A DNA stretch of 21,998 nt from Clostridium sp. CAG:1193 (lineage in GTDB: Bacteria > Bacillota_I > Bacilli_A > RF39 > UBA660): contig HF990813.1 in the NCBI GenBank assembly GCA_000436255.1, positions 9,412-31,409 of the forward strand. The letters run 5' to 3'. Positions 8,140-16,096 of this stretch are shown here, piece after piece. The stretch's first letter is position 1; every line of letters starts with the position of its first letter. The translations under genes were made by a program, and so were the position numbers. The notes under the pieces are model-generated. The model was not told the origin of the DNA. It did not search any database and saw only the letters and a program-made list of their open reading frames with translations.

Positions 8140-8889
8140 TTAATATTTTAATATTTCTATTATAGAAGTCATCTCATCTTTTGAAATATTATGTCCTATA
8201 AATTGATATAAGATATCATCATATACAAATGTAGCTGTTAATTTTTCATCACTCCAATTATTTGTATATACAATAATATTAGTATTTAAGTTTCCTGATT
8301 TATATGAATTTTCTATATTCTTTTCACCTGTAGCATCAATACCTTCTTGAAAAGCTAATACATATCCATCATCAGCATATTTATTAAGCATACTTACTGA
8401 TACACCAATATATTTATTATCATTTTCTTTATAAAAATAAGGAATCCATAAATCAACTCTACCAATAGTACCATTATCATTTAAAGATGTTCTATAATAT
8501 ATTTCACTTGTATTATTTTCTTGAAGTTTAAGAATTGAGAATCTTAACATTTCTTCAACTTCTTCAAATGTCATTTTAAAACTTTCTGAATTTTCTTTTA
8601 CTTTTATAGCATCAGTTGGTATTTCTTTAAATTTATTATTTTCTGATATTTTTACTTCTTCGCCATTTTCTAATTTAATTGATGTACTCCAGTTTTGAAA
8701 AAATTCTTTAATCTCTTTTGCATATACAACTGTAACTGATAATAAACATACTGCTACTGCGATAGAACAAACATAAGATAATTTAAATCTTCTATGAGTT
8801 TGTTTATTTATTGTCATATTTAAAATATTCCTTTCTAAATCCTCGGAAATACTAACATCCGAGAAAGCATTTTTAATTTTCTTATTCAT
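8140..8889 (-). CDS. Membrane-anchored anti-sigma factor with DUF4367-like C-terminus
   Basis: This 249-residue protein has a short cytosolic N-terminus (1-36), one transmembrane helix (about 37-57, SYVCSIAVAVCLLSVTVVYA) and an extracytoplasmic part. The C-terminal stretch TATFVYDDILYQFIGHNIS resembles the DUF4367 domain of anti-sigma factors. Its ATG overlaps the sigma gene's TGA by four bases (ATGA), with AAAGGAGG inside the sigma gene end. That pairing argues strongly that it binds and holds the ECF sigma factor at the membrane and releases it upon an envelope signal. There is no HHCC zinc motif, so it is not a classical ZAS-type anti-sigma. The signal cannot be read from the sequence. Confidence 0.85.
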   Translation of the reverse strand: MNKKIKNAFSDVSISEDLERNILNMTINKQTHRRFKLSYVCSIAVAVCLLSVTVVYAKEIKEFFQNWSTSIKLENGEEVKISENNKFKEIPTDAIKVKENSESFKMTFEEVEEMLRFSILKLQENNTSEIYYRTSLNDNGTIGRVDLWIPYFYKENDNKYIGVSVSMLNKYADDGYVLAFQEGIDATGEKNIENSYKSGNLNTNIIVYTNNWSDEKLTATFVYDDILYQFIGHNISKDEMTSIIEILKY

Positions 8890-9362
8890 TTGTATGCCTC
8901 CTTTAAAATTTCTTTTAATTTCTTTCTAGCACGAGATAGTATAGTTTGAATATTTGTAATTGATAAATTTAACATTTCAGATATTTCTTTAATCTTATAA
9001 TCTTCATAATAATATAGGAAAATTATAATTCTATATCTTTTAGGTAGTTGTAATATTGCTTCTAAAAGATCATTATTAGGTAATGTAATAGATAATGTGT
9101 TTTCTTCTCTTTCTACAAAAGCAATAATTTTTTTCTTCCAAGAAGACAGTAAAAATGTTTTACATTCATTAATTGCAACTTTAATAAGCCATTTTTTTAT
9201 ATCTTCGTCTTGCCTTCTTAATATTTCATTATGATTATATAATTTAATAAATGTATTTTGAGTAATATCATCAGAATCAGATTTATTTTTAGTATAACTA
9301 TATACTAATCTATATATATCATTTTTATATAAATCAAAAACTCTAATAAATTGCTTATCCAA
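8886..9362 (-). CDS. ECF-type RNA polymerase sigma-70 factor
   Basis: This is a 158-residue sigma factor with region 2 (FDLYKNDIYRLVYSYTKNKS...DDITQNTFIKLYN) and region 4 (LPKRYRIIIFLYYYEDYKIK, EISEMLNLSITNIQTILSRA). I chose the TTG at 9362 because GGAGG lies seven bases upstream of it. The longer frame beginning with GTG at 9395 would place that ribosome binding site inside the coding region. It is first in a two-gene operon with its anti-sigma. ECF factors of this type usually activate their own operon under envelope stress, but no obvious GGAAC/CGTC-like autoregulatory promoter is visible here. A perfect 12-bp palindrome precedes the ribosome binding site. Confidence 0.9.
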   Translation of the reverse strand: MDKQFIRVFDLYKNDIYRLVYSYTKNKSDSDDITQNTFIKLYNHNEILRRQDEDIKKWLIKVAINECKTFLLSSWKKKIIAFVEREENTLSITLPNNDLLEAILQLPKRYRIIIFLYYYEDYKIKEISEMLNLSITNIQTILSRARKKLKEILKEAYK

Positions 9363-9382
9363 TATACCACCTCCGTTATATT

Positions 9383-9394
9383 TGAAAGCTTTCA
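9383..9394. promoter_or_regulatory. Perfect 12-bp palindrome upstream of ECF sigma gene
   Basis: TGAAAGCTTTCA is its own reverse complement and lies about 20 bases before the TTG start, just after a TATTAT -10-like box on the minus strand. It could be an operator; no named regulator is assigned. Confidence 0.4.
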
Positions 9395-9437
9395 CTATAA
9401 TAACTAATGAAATAATAGTAATATCACACTAAATTTT

Positions 9438-9469
9438 AAAAAAATGCAAATTATTTTTTTTAATTTGCA
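9438..9469 (-). terminator. Terminator after HelD-like fragment
   Basis: TGCAAATTA and TAATTTGCA (9445-9453, 9461-9469) form a 9-bp stem with a 7-base loop, followed on the minus strand by a T7 run. Confidence 0.85.
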
Positions 9470-9763
9470 CTATAAAATACTTTTTTCTAACAAATACATA
9501 TGTCCAAAATATGGTGAATTTTCTATTTCTGTAATACTTTTTATTTCATCATTAGTAGATACAATCATCGAACCATAATTCATAAAAGCATCATGGTTTT
9601 CGTAATCATTCCTATATGAAGACTGTTCTTTTCTATAATTTGACATGTCCTCTAGCAATTTATCCTTCTTATTTCTTATTTTAGTTAAATTATCTTCTAA
9701 ATTTTCTTTTTCCTCAATTAAAATAATATCATCAGTTGAATTATACCCAAGTTTGTTATCCAT
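9470..9763 (-). CDS. Orphan HelD/UvrD-like N-terminal fragment
   Basis: This 97-residue protein is mostly coiled coil (about 15-80, rich in Lys, Glu and Asn), followed by ENSPYFGHMYL. The SPYFG-hydrophobic motif after a long N-terminal coiled coil matches the point in HelD (RNA polymerase-recycling helicase) where the arm entering the secondary channel meets helicase domain 1A. Everything after that point, including the P-loop and all helicase motifs, is absent. A good terminator follows the stop at once and no helicase sequence continues in other frames. A TGGTATAAT promoter and a start at 9763 precede it. Either it is a remnant, or a stand-alone arm that could bind RNA polymerase. The homology is from memory and moderate. 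Confidence 0.6.
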   Translation of the reverse strand: MDNKLGYNSTDDIILIEEKENLEDNLTKIRNKKDKLLEDMSNYRKEQSSYRNDYENHDAFMNYGSMIVSTNDEIKSITEIENSPYFGHMYLLEKSIL

Positions 9764-9809
9764 ACTACTAAATCACCAACCTAATTAAAACTCATATGTG
9801 TTTGAATCT

Positions 9810-9818
9810 ATTATACCA
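9810..9818 (-). promoter_or_regulatory. Extended -10 promoter for HelD-like fragment
   Basis: TGGTATAAT on the minus strand (TATAAT at 9815-9810), about 46 bases before the ATG at 9763. No convincing -35. Confidence 0.55.
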
Positions 9819-9867
9819 TTTAGGATTATTTTTATAAACTATCTAATTTTTAAAGATCATAAGTCGT

Positions 9868-9903
9868 AAAAATAAATAAAGAGATTCAATTTCCTGAATC
9901 TCT
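9868..9903 (-). terminator. Terminator after tRNA-Cys
   Basis: AGAGATTCA and TGAATCTCT (9880-9888, 9895-9903) form a 9-bp stem with a 6-base loop, followed on the minus strand by a T-rich tail. Confidence 0.85.
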
Positions 9904-9913
9904 TATATTTCAT

Positions 9914-9987
9914 TGGAGGGCCTAGTCGGATTTGAACCAACGCTCGGGGAGTTGCAGTCCCATGCCTTACCACTTGGCTATAGACCC
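9914..9987 (-). tRNA. tRNA-Cys (anticodon GCA)
   Basis: This is a complete 74-nt cloverleaf. The acceptor stem is GGGTCTA with TAGGCCC (one G-U pair). The D-arm is GCC...GGC. The anticodon stem-loop has loop CTGCAAC, so the anticodon is GCA. The T-arm is GTTGG-TTCAAAT-CCGAC. The discriminator is U, as is usual for tRNA-Cys, and the CCA end is encoded. It has its own promoter and terminator. Confidence 0.96.
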
Positions 9988-9995
9988 ACAAGAGC

Positions 9996-10025
9996 ATTAT
10001 AACACAATATAAGTTTATTTTTCAA
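9996..10025 (-). promoter_or_regulatory. Promoter of tRNA-Cys
   Basis: TTGAAA (10025-10020) and TATAAT (10001-9996) are separated by 18 bases on the minus strand. The -10 is preceded by TGT (TGn extension), eight bases before the tRNA 5' end. Confidence 0.8.
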
Positions 10026-10097
10026 CCTTTATTATATTAAATGCTTATTTTTTTTATTTATGTAATTTTTTATTTAAAGTGCATAGTTATTGTATAA

Positions 10098-12632
10098 CTA
10101 ATTTGTAATATTATTAATTTTTTTAGTGTTTAAAATGTGTTGTTTATTTTGTTTTTTATCTATTACTATAATAACTACAAAAGTAAGAAATCCAACTATA
10201 CTTAAAGATATACCTACATTTAAATATGGTGCTTTATAACTTATTTCAACGTTGTGGTTTCCTTTGCTTATTGGTAACCCTATAAATCCTTTATTTATAT
10301 TTTTATATTTGACTACTGCATTATCTACTTTTATAGTGTATCCTTTGTCATATGGAATTGATGTTACTAAGTAAGAATTATCTTCAGTGATATTTATTGT
10401 ACCTTTTATCGTATCATTATCAAATGATGTCAAATTAAAGTTTGTTAAATCTTTTTTTCTTCCTTTAATATTATCATAATCTAATGTATACATCTCAATA
10501 TCTTTAATGTTATATGTACCCTTAGTTAATTCTATATTTAAAGTATTTATATTTTTATCTGAAATGACGAATTTGAAGTTATTATTCTTATTAGGATAGG
10601 GCCACGTCTTACAAGTTAAAATATTTTCAACATTGTTTATAGTCATACTTATATTATCTGCAATACCACATCTATTTTCTTTTAACCCATTTATATTTAT
10701 AAATAAGAATTTATTATTTAATTCTTTATCTAATACTACTTTCAAATGTCCTTTATCTTTTACTTTTAATACATAATCATTATTTTTATCTTTTTCTATT
10801 ACTACTCCATCATTTAAAGTTATTTGATATGTAATATTTTCTTTATTAATTGTAGTACTATTTTTATTGTAAGAATCATCTTCTACAATTACATTTTTTA
10901 ATAATAATTCTGTTTGATATGGATAACTATAATTAGAAAATTCTTTAATATTTAATAAATTATTACTTGCATATATTATTGGAAATGCTTCTTTATTTAA
11001 ATAAGTATTATTGTTAATTTTGGTATATCCTATTCCTAAATCATAATCAGAAAATGAATATTTAACTCCCATAAATGTATTAAATAATATATTATTTGAA
11101 GCGGGTACTAGAAAATAATTATATTCAAGCATACTTGTTTTAAATGTATCTCTTAGAAATTTTAAATAATTTTTATTATATGTTGATGAATATATTGTCG
11201 TAGTATAATATCTTTGATTATATATTTTATTTACTGTTTTAGTTGGATACATTAAGTTATTTGATCTATAAAATGAGGTATCACTATCTATTACATCATT
11301 TATTTCTTTTTCAATATTTTTATCAAATATTTTATTTAACATATCTCTACTTACAAATTTCTCATTTAATGCTTCATATCCAGCCATACCTAATGCTACT
11401 AAAACAATATATAAAGTCATAATAGTTTTAATGTATTTCTTTTTATCTATTAATAGCATCAACAGAATAAATCCTATAAAAAAGAGATAATTTATTTGCT
11501 TTTCTTTATAATAATATAGTGGTATTAATATTATGAGTAAAAATATAGTAAATTTCTTTGTGTTTATCTTTTTATTATATAAATCGCTTAAGAAAACTGC
11601 AATCATATAACCAAATACCGGTATAAATGGTATAAAACACTTTTCTCTTAAATATAATCCTCCATTTAATATATACATAAATATTGGCATAAATATTATG
11701 ATACTGCAAGATGTTGCAAATACTATATTACTTTTTTTCTTTGTATAGAATAAATATAATAAAGATACAAATCCAATCATAGATACCCCAATAGAATATG
11801 GGCCATTAAATAGTTTATATATTTTTAAGTGTGGTGTAAGTAATTGTATTAAGCTAATTGTAGAAGTTGATTCTCCTCGTCCTTGAAGCAATGTGTATGC
11901 TGTAGGAATCAATAATATCCCAGCCATAGATATACCTATAAATACTAGTAATACATATTTTATTCCATTAATAATTAGTTGTTTAAAAGTAAAATTATTA
12001 TTTGTATCTATATATCTATACAAGTAATATAATGATACTACTATTATTCCGCATACACTATAATAATAACTTGTCATAATCATTAGAAATATTCCTAAAA
12101 TTAAGATAGTTTTATTTTTATATTTTAAATATTTATCCACTCCAATTAATGACATAATTAAAAATGGCATATAGTTTACAAACATCATATGACGGTGCAT
12201 TTGGAATATTAATGGTGGTGCTAAAGTGAATATTAAAGATGTTATTAAAGTTATATTGTCATCAAAACCATGAGATTTTATCCATTTATAAAATAAAACT
12301 GATGTTATCATTAAAATTATTATATTTGCTATTATGGTATATGTTTGCATACTTAAAAATGGAAATAAATATGATATTAATACTATTGGACTTAATAATC
12401 CATAATATGATAAATTAAAGATATTTTGCCCACCACCATAATTAAATGCTAAATTGGGTAATAATTTACCCGTATTGTAAAAAGTTTGCCTAAAATAATC
12501 TGGTATTATTGTATGTTGATTTATCCAATCTGTATCTGAACCAAACAGATTAGAAAATTTAGTCGTTAGAAAAACTATCAAAATAATATTTAAAAATAAT
12601 ATTAGATAGTCTCTTATTTCTTTTTTATTCAT
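10098..12632 (-). CDS. yfhO: YfhO family membrane protein (GT-C fold)
   Basis: This is an 844-residue protein with about a dozen membrane helices in the N-terminal half, a large extracytoplasmic domain (about 430-800) and a final helix (about 808-828). The N-terminal loop has the YfhO/GT-C signature: GSDTDWINQH (31-40, acidic D33/D35), followed by PDYFRQ and NYGGGQNIF. YfhO proteins are thought to transfer a sugar from an undecaprenyl-phosphate carrier to teichoic acids or other surface polymers outside the membrane, working with a GT2 enzyme (CsbB) and a flippase. A DPM1-type GT2 lies at 1626, but not adjacent. The ATG follows AGGTG with 7 bases between. Length matches the family. Confidence 0.9.
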   Translation of the reverse strand: MNKKEIRDYLILFLNIILIVFLTTKFSNLFGSDTDWINQHTIIPDYFRQTFYNTGKLLPNLAFNYGGGQNIFNLSYYGLLSPIVLISYLFPFLSMQTYTIIANIIILMITSVLFYKWIKSHGFDDNITLITSLIFTLAPPLIFQMHRHMMFVNYMPFLIMSLIGVDKYLKYKNKTILILGIFLMIMTSYYYSVCGIIVVSLYYLYRYIDTNNNFTFKQLIINGIKYVLLVFIGISMAGILLIPTAYTLLQGRGESTSTISLIQLLTPHLKIYKLFNGPYSIGVSMIGFVSLLYLFYTKKKSNIVFATSCSIIIFMPIFMYILNGGLYLREKCFIPFIPVFGYMIAVFLSDLYNKKINTKKFTIFLLIILIPLYYYKEKQINYLFFIGFILLMLLIDKKKYIKTIMTLYIVLVALGMAGYEALNEKFVSRDMLNKIFDKNIEKEINDVIDSDTSFYRSNNLMYPTKTVNKIYNQRYYTTTIYSSTYNKNYLKFLRDTFKTSMLEYNYFLVPASNNILFNTFMGVKYSFSDYDLGIGYTKINNNTYLNKEAFPIIYASNNLLNIKEFSNYSYPYQTELLLKNVIVEDDSYNKNSTTINKENITYQITLNDGVVIEKDKNNDYVLKVKDKGHLKVVLDKELNNKFLFININGLKENRCGIADNISMTINNVENILTCKTWPYPNKNNNFKFVISDKNINTLNIELTKGTYNIKDIEMYTLDYDNIKGRKKDLTNFNLTSFDNDTIKGTINITEDNSYLVTSIPYDKGYTIKVDNAVVKYKNINKGFIGLPISKGNHNVEISYKAPYLNVGISLSIVGFLTFVVIIVIDKKQNKQHILNTKKINNITN

Positions 12633-12661
12633 TGGTATTCACCTTACTTCTTAAATTAATG

Positions 12662-14218
12662 CTATTTTAATACATATGTATATTTTATATTTCTAACATT
12701 AAATTCTATTCTTATATTACTTGACGCTCCTATATTTTCATCTGCTGATAAAAATATATCTTTATCTTTATAGTTTACTGGTGTAATATCTTTAATATTT
12801 AATGTGTACTCTTTATTATCATAAAGATAAATTATATGTGCATATTTTTCTATAAAATCTTTAAAATCTGTTATATAGCTTATATTTTCATCTAAATTTA
12901 AATCATATGTTAATTTTAATACTTTACCTTCTTTATTCACTATATACTTAGTATTGTTATTTACTTTATAAGTGTAGTTATCTTTTACGCCATAGCCAGT
13001 TAAAGTTAAAGTAGTATTATTTAAATTTGATGTGGAAAAATCCAGTTCTTCATTTAATTTTACTGTTTGTCCTTCTTTAATATTATCTAGTGATACTGGT
13101 TTTATATTAACCCTTTTATATAAAGTGTTTACACCCTTTTTATTATAGGTTATTTTATCTGTATATCTTAAAACCATTTCATTATTTAAATCATCATCAT
13201 TAATTATATATATAGCAATATAATCATTACTTTTCTCTGGTTCAATTTTTTGATCATAATAACCATTACCTATATCTATGAAACTAGCATAATGTGTTGT
13301 ATTTGGCGTATAAATTTCACTTTTTGCTTCTATTCTTAAATTATTTAATATTATACCTCTTTCGGCAGATAAATTATAAAGGTTAAATTTTACTATTAAA
13401 TAACTTTTATTACCTTTTAATAGTTGTTTTCCTTTATAATCATATTTTGTTACATAAACATCTGTTATTCTTAAATTAAAATTATTTAAATCTATTACTT
13501 CATTTATTTCATATCTTCTGTTTGCTACATTATTTTTTACTATAAATGTAGTGGGTATAATTACTAAAGCAAGAAATAATATCATAATTATAATTGTTTT
13601 ATTTTCTATAAAGAATACTTTCCAGTTTTCTTTTTGCATTTCAAAATTTCTTAATACTTTATCTGTATCAATTCCAGATATTAATTCTATTTCTTCATTA
13701 TCAGTTACATCTATTTCTAAGGATTCTAAATCTTCTCCAAAGTGAAATTTTTTAATATCGAATCCTAAAGTACGTACTAAAAATAAAATTGAAAATATAA
13801 TTTGTATGATAAATGCAATTAAGCTTATATCTCTTAATAACCTTGCTTCTTTAGGTGCCAAACCCTCTATTACTATTGTATTAATTGCACCTCTTGAAAT
13901 AAAAGAAAATACAATAAATGCTACATAATAACATATTATTACAAAATATAATGTTTTGGGTTTATCTTTTGTTTTTAAAAGTATAAATATTATTAAGGAA
14001 AGTGCTACAACAATAAAAGAAAATATTATTAATAATGTAGGAACGTATGTATGTGCAATATTTTCTGCTGTTAAAACTTGTCTAGTACTTGCATATTTAT
14101 TAAAAAAGTCAAATAATAATTTGGATTTATAAAGTATATATGTTGAAAAAATTAATATTAAAAAGTGAATAAATCTAAAATTTTTAATTAAAAATGCGTA
14201 TGGCTTTCTTACTATCAT
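12662..14218 (-). CDS. Membrane protein with C-terminal extracytoplasmic beta domain(s), unknown
   Basis: I start this protein at the ATG at 14218 (518 residues). AGGTG lies six bases upstream, overlapping a GTG that would give three more residues. Four hydrophobic helices occupy roughly the first 150 residues, then comes a cytosolic loop rich in Glu/Asp (about 165-205), and a fifth helix (IIIMILFLALVIIPTTFIV). The remainder is beta-rich and probably outside. The stretch after the fifth helix (LKGNKSYLIVKFNLYNLSAE) is like DUF4352/immunoglobulin-like accessory domains, a weak resemblance. It has its own TATAAT box and ends 29 bases before yfhO, so the two are likely cotranscribed. A role beside YfhO in surface modification is inference. 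Confidence 0.75.
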   Translation of the reverse strand: MIVRKPYAFLIKNFRFIHFLILIFSTYILYKSKLLFDFFNKYASTRQVLTAENIAHTYVPTLLIIFSFIVVALSLIIFILLKTKDKPKTLYFVIICYYVAFIVFSFISRGAINTIVIEGLAPKEARLLRDISLIAFIIQIIFSILFLVRTLGFDIKKFHFGEDLESLEIDVTDNEEIELISGIDTDKVLRNFEMQKENWKVFFIENKTIIIMILFLALVIIPTTFIVKNNVANRRYEINEVIDLNNFNLRITDVYVTKYDYKGKQLLKGNKSYLIVKFNLYNLSAERGIILNNLRIEAKSEIYTPNTTHYASFIDIGNGYYDQKIEPEKSNDYIAIYIINDDDLNNEMVLRYTDKITYNKKGVNTLYKRVNIKPVSLDNIKEGQTVKLNEELDFSTSNLNNTTLTLTGYGVKDNYTYKVNNNTKYIVNKEGKVLKLTYDLNLDENISYITDFKDFIEKYAHIIYLYDNKEYTLNIKDITPVNYKDKDIFLSADENIGASSNIRIEFNVRNIKYTYVLK

Positions 14219-14240
14219 TATATTCACCTACCTTACTATG

Positions 14241-14246
14241 ATTATA
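14241..14246 (-). promoter_or_regulatory. -10 box for membrane protein/yfhO operon
   Basis: TATAAT on the minus strand (14246-14241), 22 bases before the chosen ATG, just downstream of the terminator of the PH-domain gene. The -35 is weak. Confidence 0.5.
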
Positions 14247-14261
14247 CTATAATAAAGGATA

Positions 14262-14289
14262 AAAAAAAAGATTAAGATTCATCTTTTTT
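14262..14289 (-). terminator. Terminator after PH-domain gene
   Basis: AAAAAAGAT and ATCTTTTTT (14264-14272, 14281-14289) form a 9-bp stem with an 8-base loop and a T9 run on the minus strand. The stop codon overlaps the end of the stem. Confidence 0.75.
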
Positions 14290-14715
14290 CTTTATAGCAT
14301 ATTTCTTTTTTTCTCTCATCATATACTCAGTTATTTCTGTTTCAATTTCACTAAGTGCACTTTTTGATATATTTGATATAATTGCTAATTCTTTTACTGT
14401 ATCTATAACAATTTTACCCCATAAAACTCCTGAATTTGCTTTTAAATCATTAAACATATCAGGCGTTACTGAATAGAAAAAATATCCAAAAAATAGTCTT
14501 TTTCTTGCAAATACAAGTCTCTTATTAGTAAGTGCAACTATAAATGTATTTGGGACTGCAATGCTTGAATTATTCTTTTGACCGGCAAATACATATAATA
14601 CTTCTTCTCCTGGATTTAAATGTTTTTCTAATACTTCTGAATGTGCTTTTAATCTAAATGCAACCGTGCCTTTATATTTCTTTTTAAATTTTTTTACTTT
14701 ATTATATACGTCCAT
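14272..14715 (-). CDS. Bacterial PH-domain protein
   Basis: A start at 14715 gives 147 residues, placing the ATG one base after the upstream stop (TAAGATG) with GGTGG just before it; an upstream ATG at 14727 would overlap the previous gene. The core NPGEEVLYVFAG (34-45), ALTNKRLVFARKRLFFGYFF (61-80) and the beta strands that follow resemble bacterial PH domains of the YokE/bPH type. The N-terminus is very basic and the C-terminus (SEIETEITEYMMREKKK) is a charged helix. No membrane helix is present, so it is cytosolic, possibly at the membrane. It is the second gene of an operon with the thioredoxin-like protein; function unknown. Confidence 0.75.
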   Translation of the reverse strand: MDVYNKVKKFKKKYKGTVAFRLKAHSEVLEKHLNPGEEVLYVFAGQKNNSSIAVPNTFIVALTNKRLVFARKRLFFGYFFYSVTPDMFNDLKANSGVLWGKIVIDTVKELAIISNISKSALSEIETEITEYMMREKKKYAIKKKDES

Positions 14716-14716
14716 C

Positions 14717-15895
14717 TTAACCACCATACTTTCTTAAAAATTCTCTAGTCATATCTTCATCTAATAATTCGAATTTATATTCAACAATATTACCATTTTT
14801 AATTACTAATGTCGCCGGAGTAAACCACATTCCACTAAATATTTGATTTGATGATTCTAATTTATTCCAATCGCCTTCAGATTCTAGCGAATCAGTATTT
14901 AAATAATAAACTTTAATCTTAAGTTCAGTTGATACTTTTTCAAGTATAGGTGCATATTTTTTATATTCATTTGAATTTTTTCTGCCTATATAGACAACTG
15001 ATAACTCATTTGATTTAATTACTGATAAATACTTATTGATATCTATATTTATAAAAGACATTGCCGCATCAGGATTTTTTGACCCTTCTACAAATCTTTT
15101 TAGTATAGAATATTCCTTATTTCCTTTTACATTAAGTATTTCCTTACCATTTTTTATAGATATAATTGTAGGTGATACAAATCCATCATCAAATACTGTA
15201 TTGCTACTAATTAATTTTTCTTTCTCATCATCATTTAACTTACTTTCATTTAATTCTTTTATATCTATTTTATATTCTGTTACTAACTTACTTAAAGAAG
15301 GTTCAATAAGTTCACATTGAGCACAATTATCATTTTTTATATATATGTAAGATAGTTCTTCATTCTTGTATAAATCCATATATTCATCAAAATCTATCTT
15401 AGTAAATAAACCAGCTTTAGCAGGTGTTTTATTTAAGAAAATTATACCTGAAGCAATTAAAACAATCACGAATATAAGAAGTATTATAGGATAATATTTC
15501 TTCTTTTTAATCTCTCTAGTTTGAACAGTTTCAATTAATACTGGTTTTTCTTTTAAAGTGCTTTCTAAATCTTCTTGTGGATTTTCATCTATTTTTATTT
15601 TTTCTTTAATTACTTCTGGTTCAAAAACCTCTATTAGTTTATCTTTTTTATCTGATATATTATCATCTTTTATATTATTATTTATAATTTCATTTTCATT
15701 TATTATTTTCTCTTTACTTATATTATTAGTTTTATTACCAGTTTTATTTTTATTATATTTTTTGTTTTTACTATTTGCTTTTTTAGTTGCTGTTATTTTT
15801 TTACTCTGATTTTTCTTATTTACATTGCTTTTTTTATTAACTTTTCTCTTTTTTTTACTTGTACTTTTCTTCTTATTACCCTTAGACTTAGACAA
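14717..15895 (-). CDS. Membrane-anchored protein with two thioredoxin-like domains
   Basis: A TTG start at 15895 with AAGGAG nine bases upstream gives 392 residues. Residues 1-60 are almost wholly Lys, Asn and Ser. An acidic linker follows, then one helix (about 135-155, YYPIILLIFVIVLIASGIIF). Two thioredoxin-fold domains lie outside the membrane. The first (about 165-275) has C191-A-Q-C194 and the cis-Pro segment VSPT. The second (about 285-392) keeps the fold pattern and cis-Pro (FTPAT) but has NSNEY where the CxxC would be, so it is presumably redox-dead. The first may act as a thiol-disulfide oxidoreductase or a redox sensor. It leads the operon with the PH-domain gene, behind a near-consensus promoter. 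Confidence 0.82.
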   Translation of the reverse strand: MSKSKGNKKKSTSKKKRKVNKKSNVNKKNQSKKITATKKANSKNKKYNKNKTGNKTNNISKEKIINENEIINNNIKDDNISDKKDKLIEVFEPEVIKEKIKIDENPQEDLESTLKEKPVLIETVQTREIKKKKYYPIILLIFVIVLIASGIIFLNKTPAKAGLFTKIDFDEYMDLYKNEELSYIYIKNDNCAQCELIEPSLSKLVTEYKIDIKELNESKLNDDEKEKLISSNTVFDDGFVSPTIISIKNGKEILNVKGNKEYSILKRFVEGSKNPDAAMSFINIDINKYLSVIKSNELSVVYIGRKNSNEYKKYAPILEKVSTELKIKVYYLNTDSLESEGDWNKLESSNQIFSGMWFTPATLVIKNGNIVEYKFELLDEDMTREFLRKYGG

Positions 15896-15926
15896 TGTAA
15901 ATCACTCCTTACTAAAATCTATAATT

Positions 15927-15955
15927 ATTATAATTTATTTATATTACTAAGTCAA
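15927..15955 (-). promoter_or_regulatory. Near-consensus sigma-A promoter for thioredoxin-like/PH operon
   Basis: TTGACT (15955-15950), 17-base spacer, TATAAT (15932-15927) on the minus strand. Confidence 0.85.
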
Positions 15956-16012
15956 TTAAATATACCTAATCATGTAATTAATAATGGTACTTTTTACTTT
16001 TTTTACATATAT

Positions 16013-16018
16013 TATAAT
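16013..16018 (+). promoter_or_regulatory. -10 box for leader ORF/FeoB-like gene
   Basis: TATAAT at 16013-16018, 25 bases before the leader ORF ATG, with a poor -35. It is divergent from the thioredoxin-like operon promoter. Confidence 0.5.
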
Positions 16019-16042
16019 GTACCAGTATATTAAGAGGTGCTT

Positions 16043-16096
16043 ATGAAGAGGAATATTGTTAAAACCTATATGGTGGAATATAATTATGAAGCTTAA
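16043..16096 (+). CDS. 17-codon leader ORF overlapping the FeoB-like gene
   Basis: AAGAGGTG lies just before an ATG opening MKRNIVKTYMVEYNYEA, stop at 16094-16096. This ribosome binding site is better than the one for the main gene. The ORF runs 11 bases into the main coding sequence, in another frame, so ribosomes finishing it would end just after the main ATG (16086) and could reinitiate. Its codon content shows no known attenuator pattern (no run of one amino acid). It may be a coupling device, a micropeptide or chance. Confidence 0.35.
   Translation: MKRNIVKTYMVEYNYEA

Noticed and set aside
9363..9395. Longer ECF sigma frame starting with GTG at 9395
   Set aside because: It would put the GGAGG ribosome binding site within the coding region; TTG at 9362 has ideal spacing.
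10085..10101. Hairpin TAGTTA...TAACTA at the yfhO stop as a terminator
   Set aside because: Only six pairs and no T-run after it on the minus strand.
15558..15809. Plus-strand hydrophobic frame (83 codons)
   Set aside because: It is the antisense of the Lys/Asn-rich N-terminus of the thioredoxin-like gene, which makes Leu/Phe/Ser-rich shadow ORFs.
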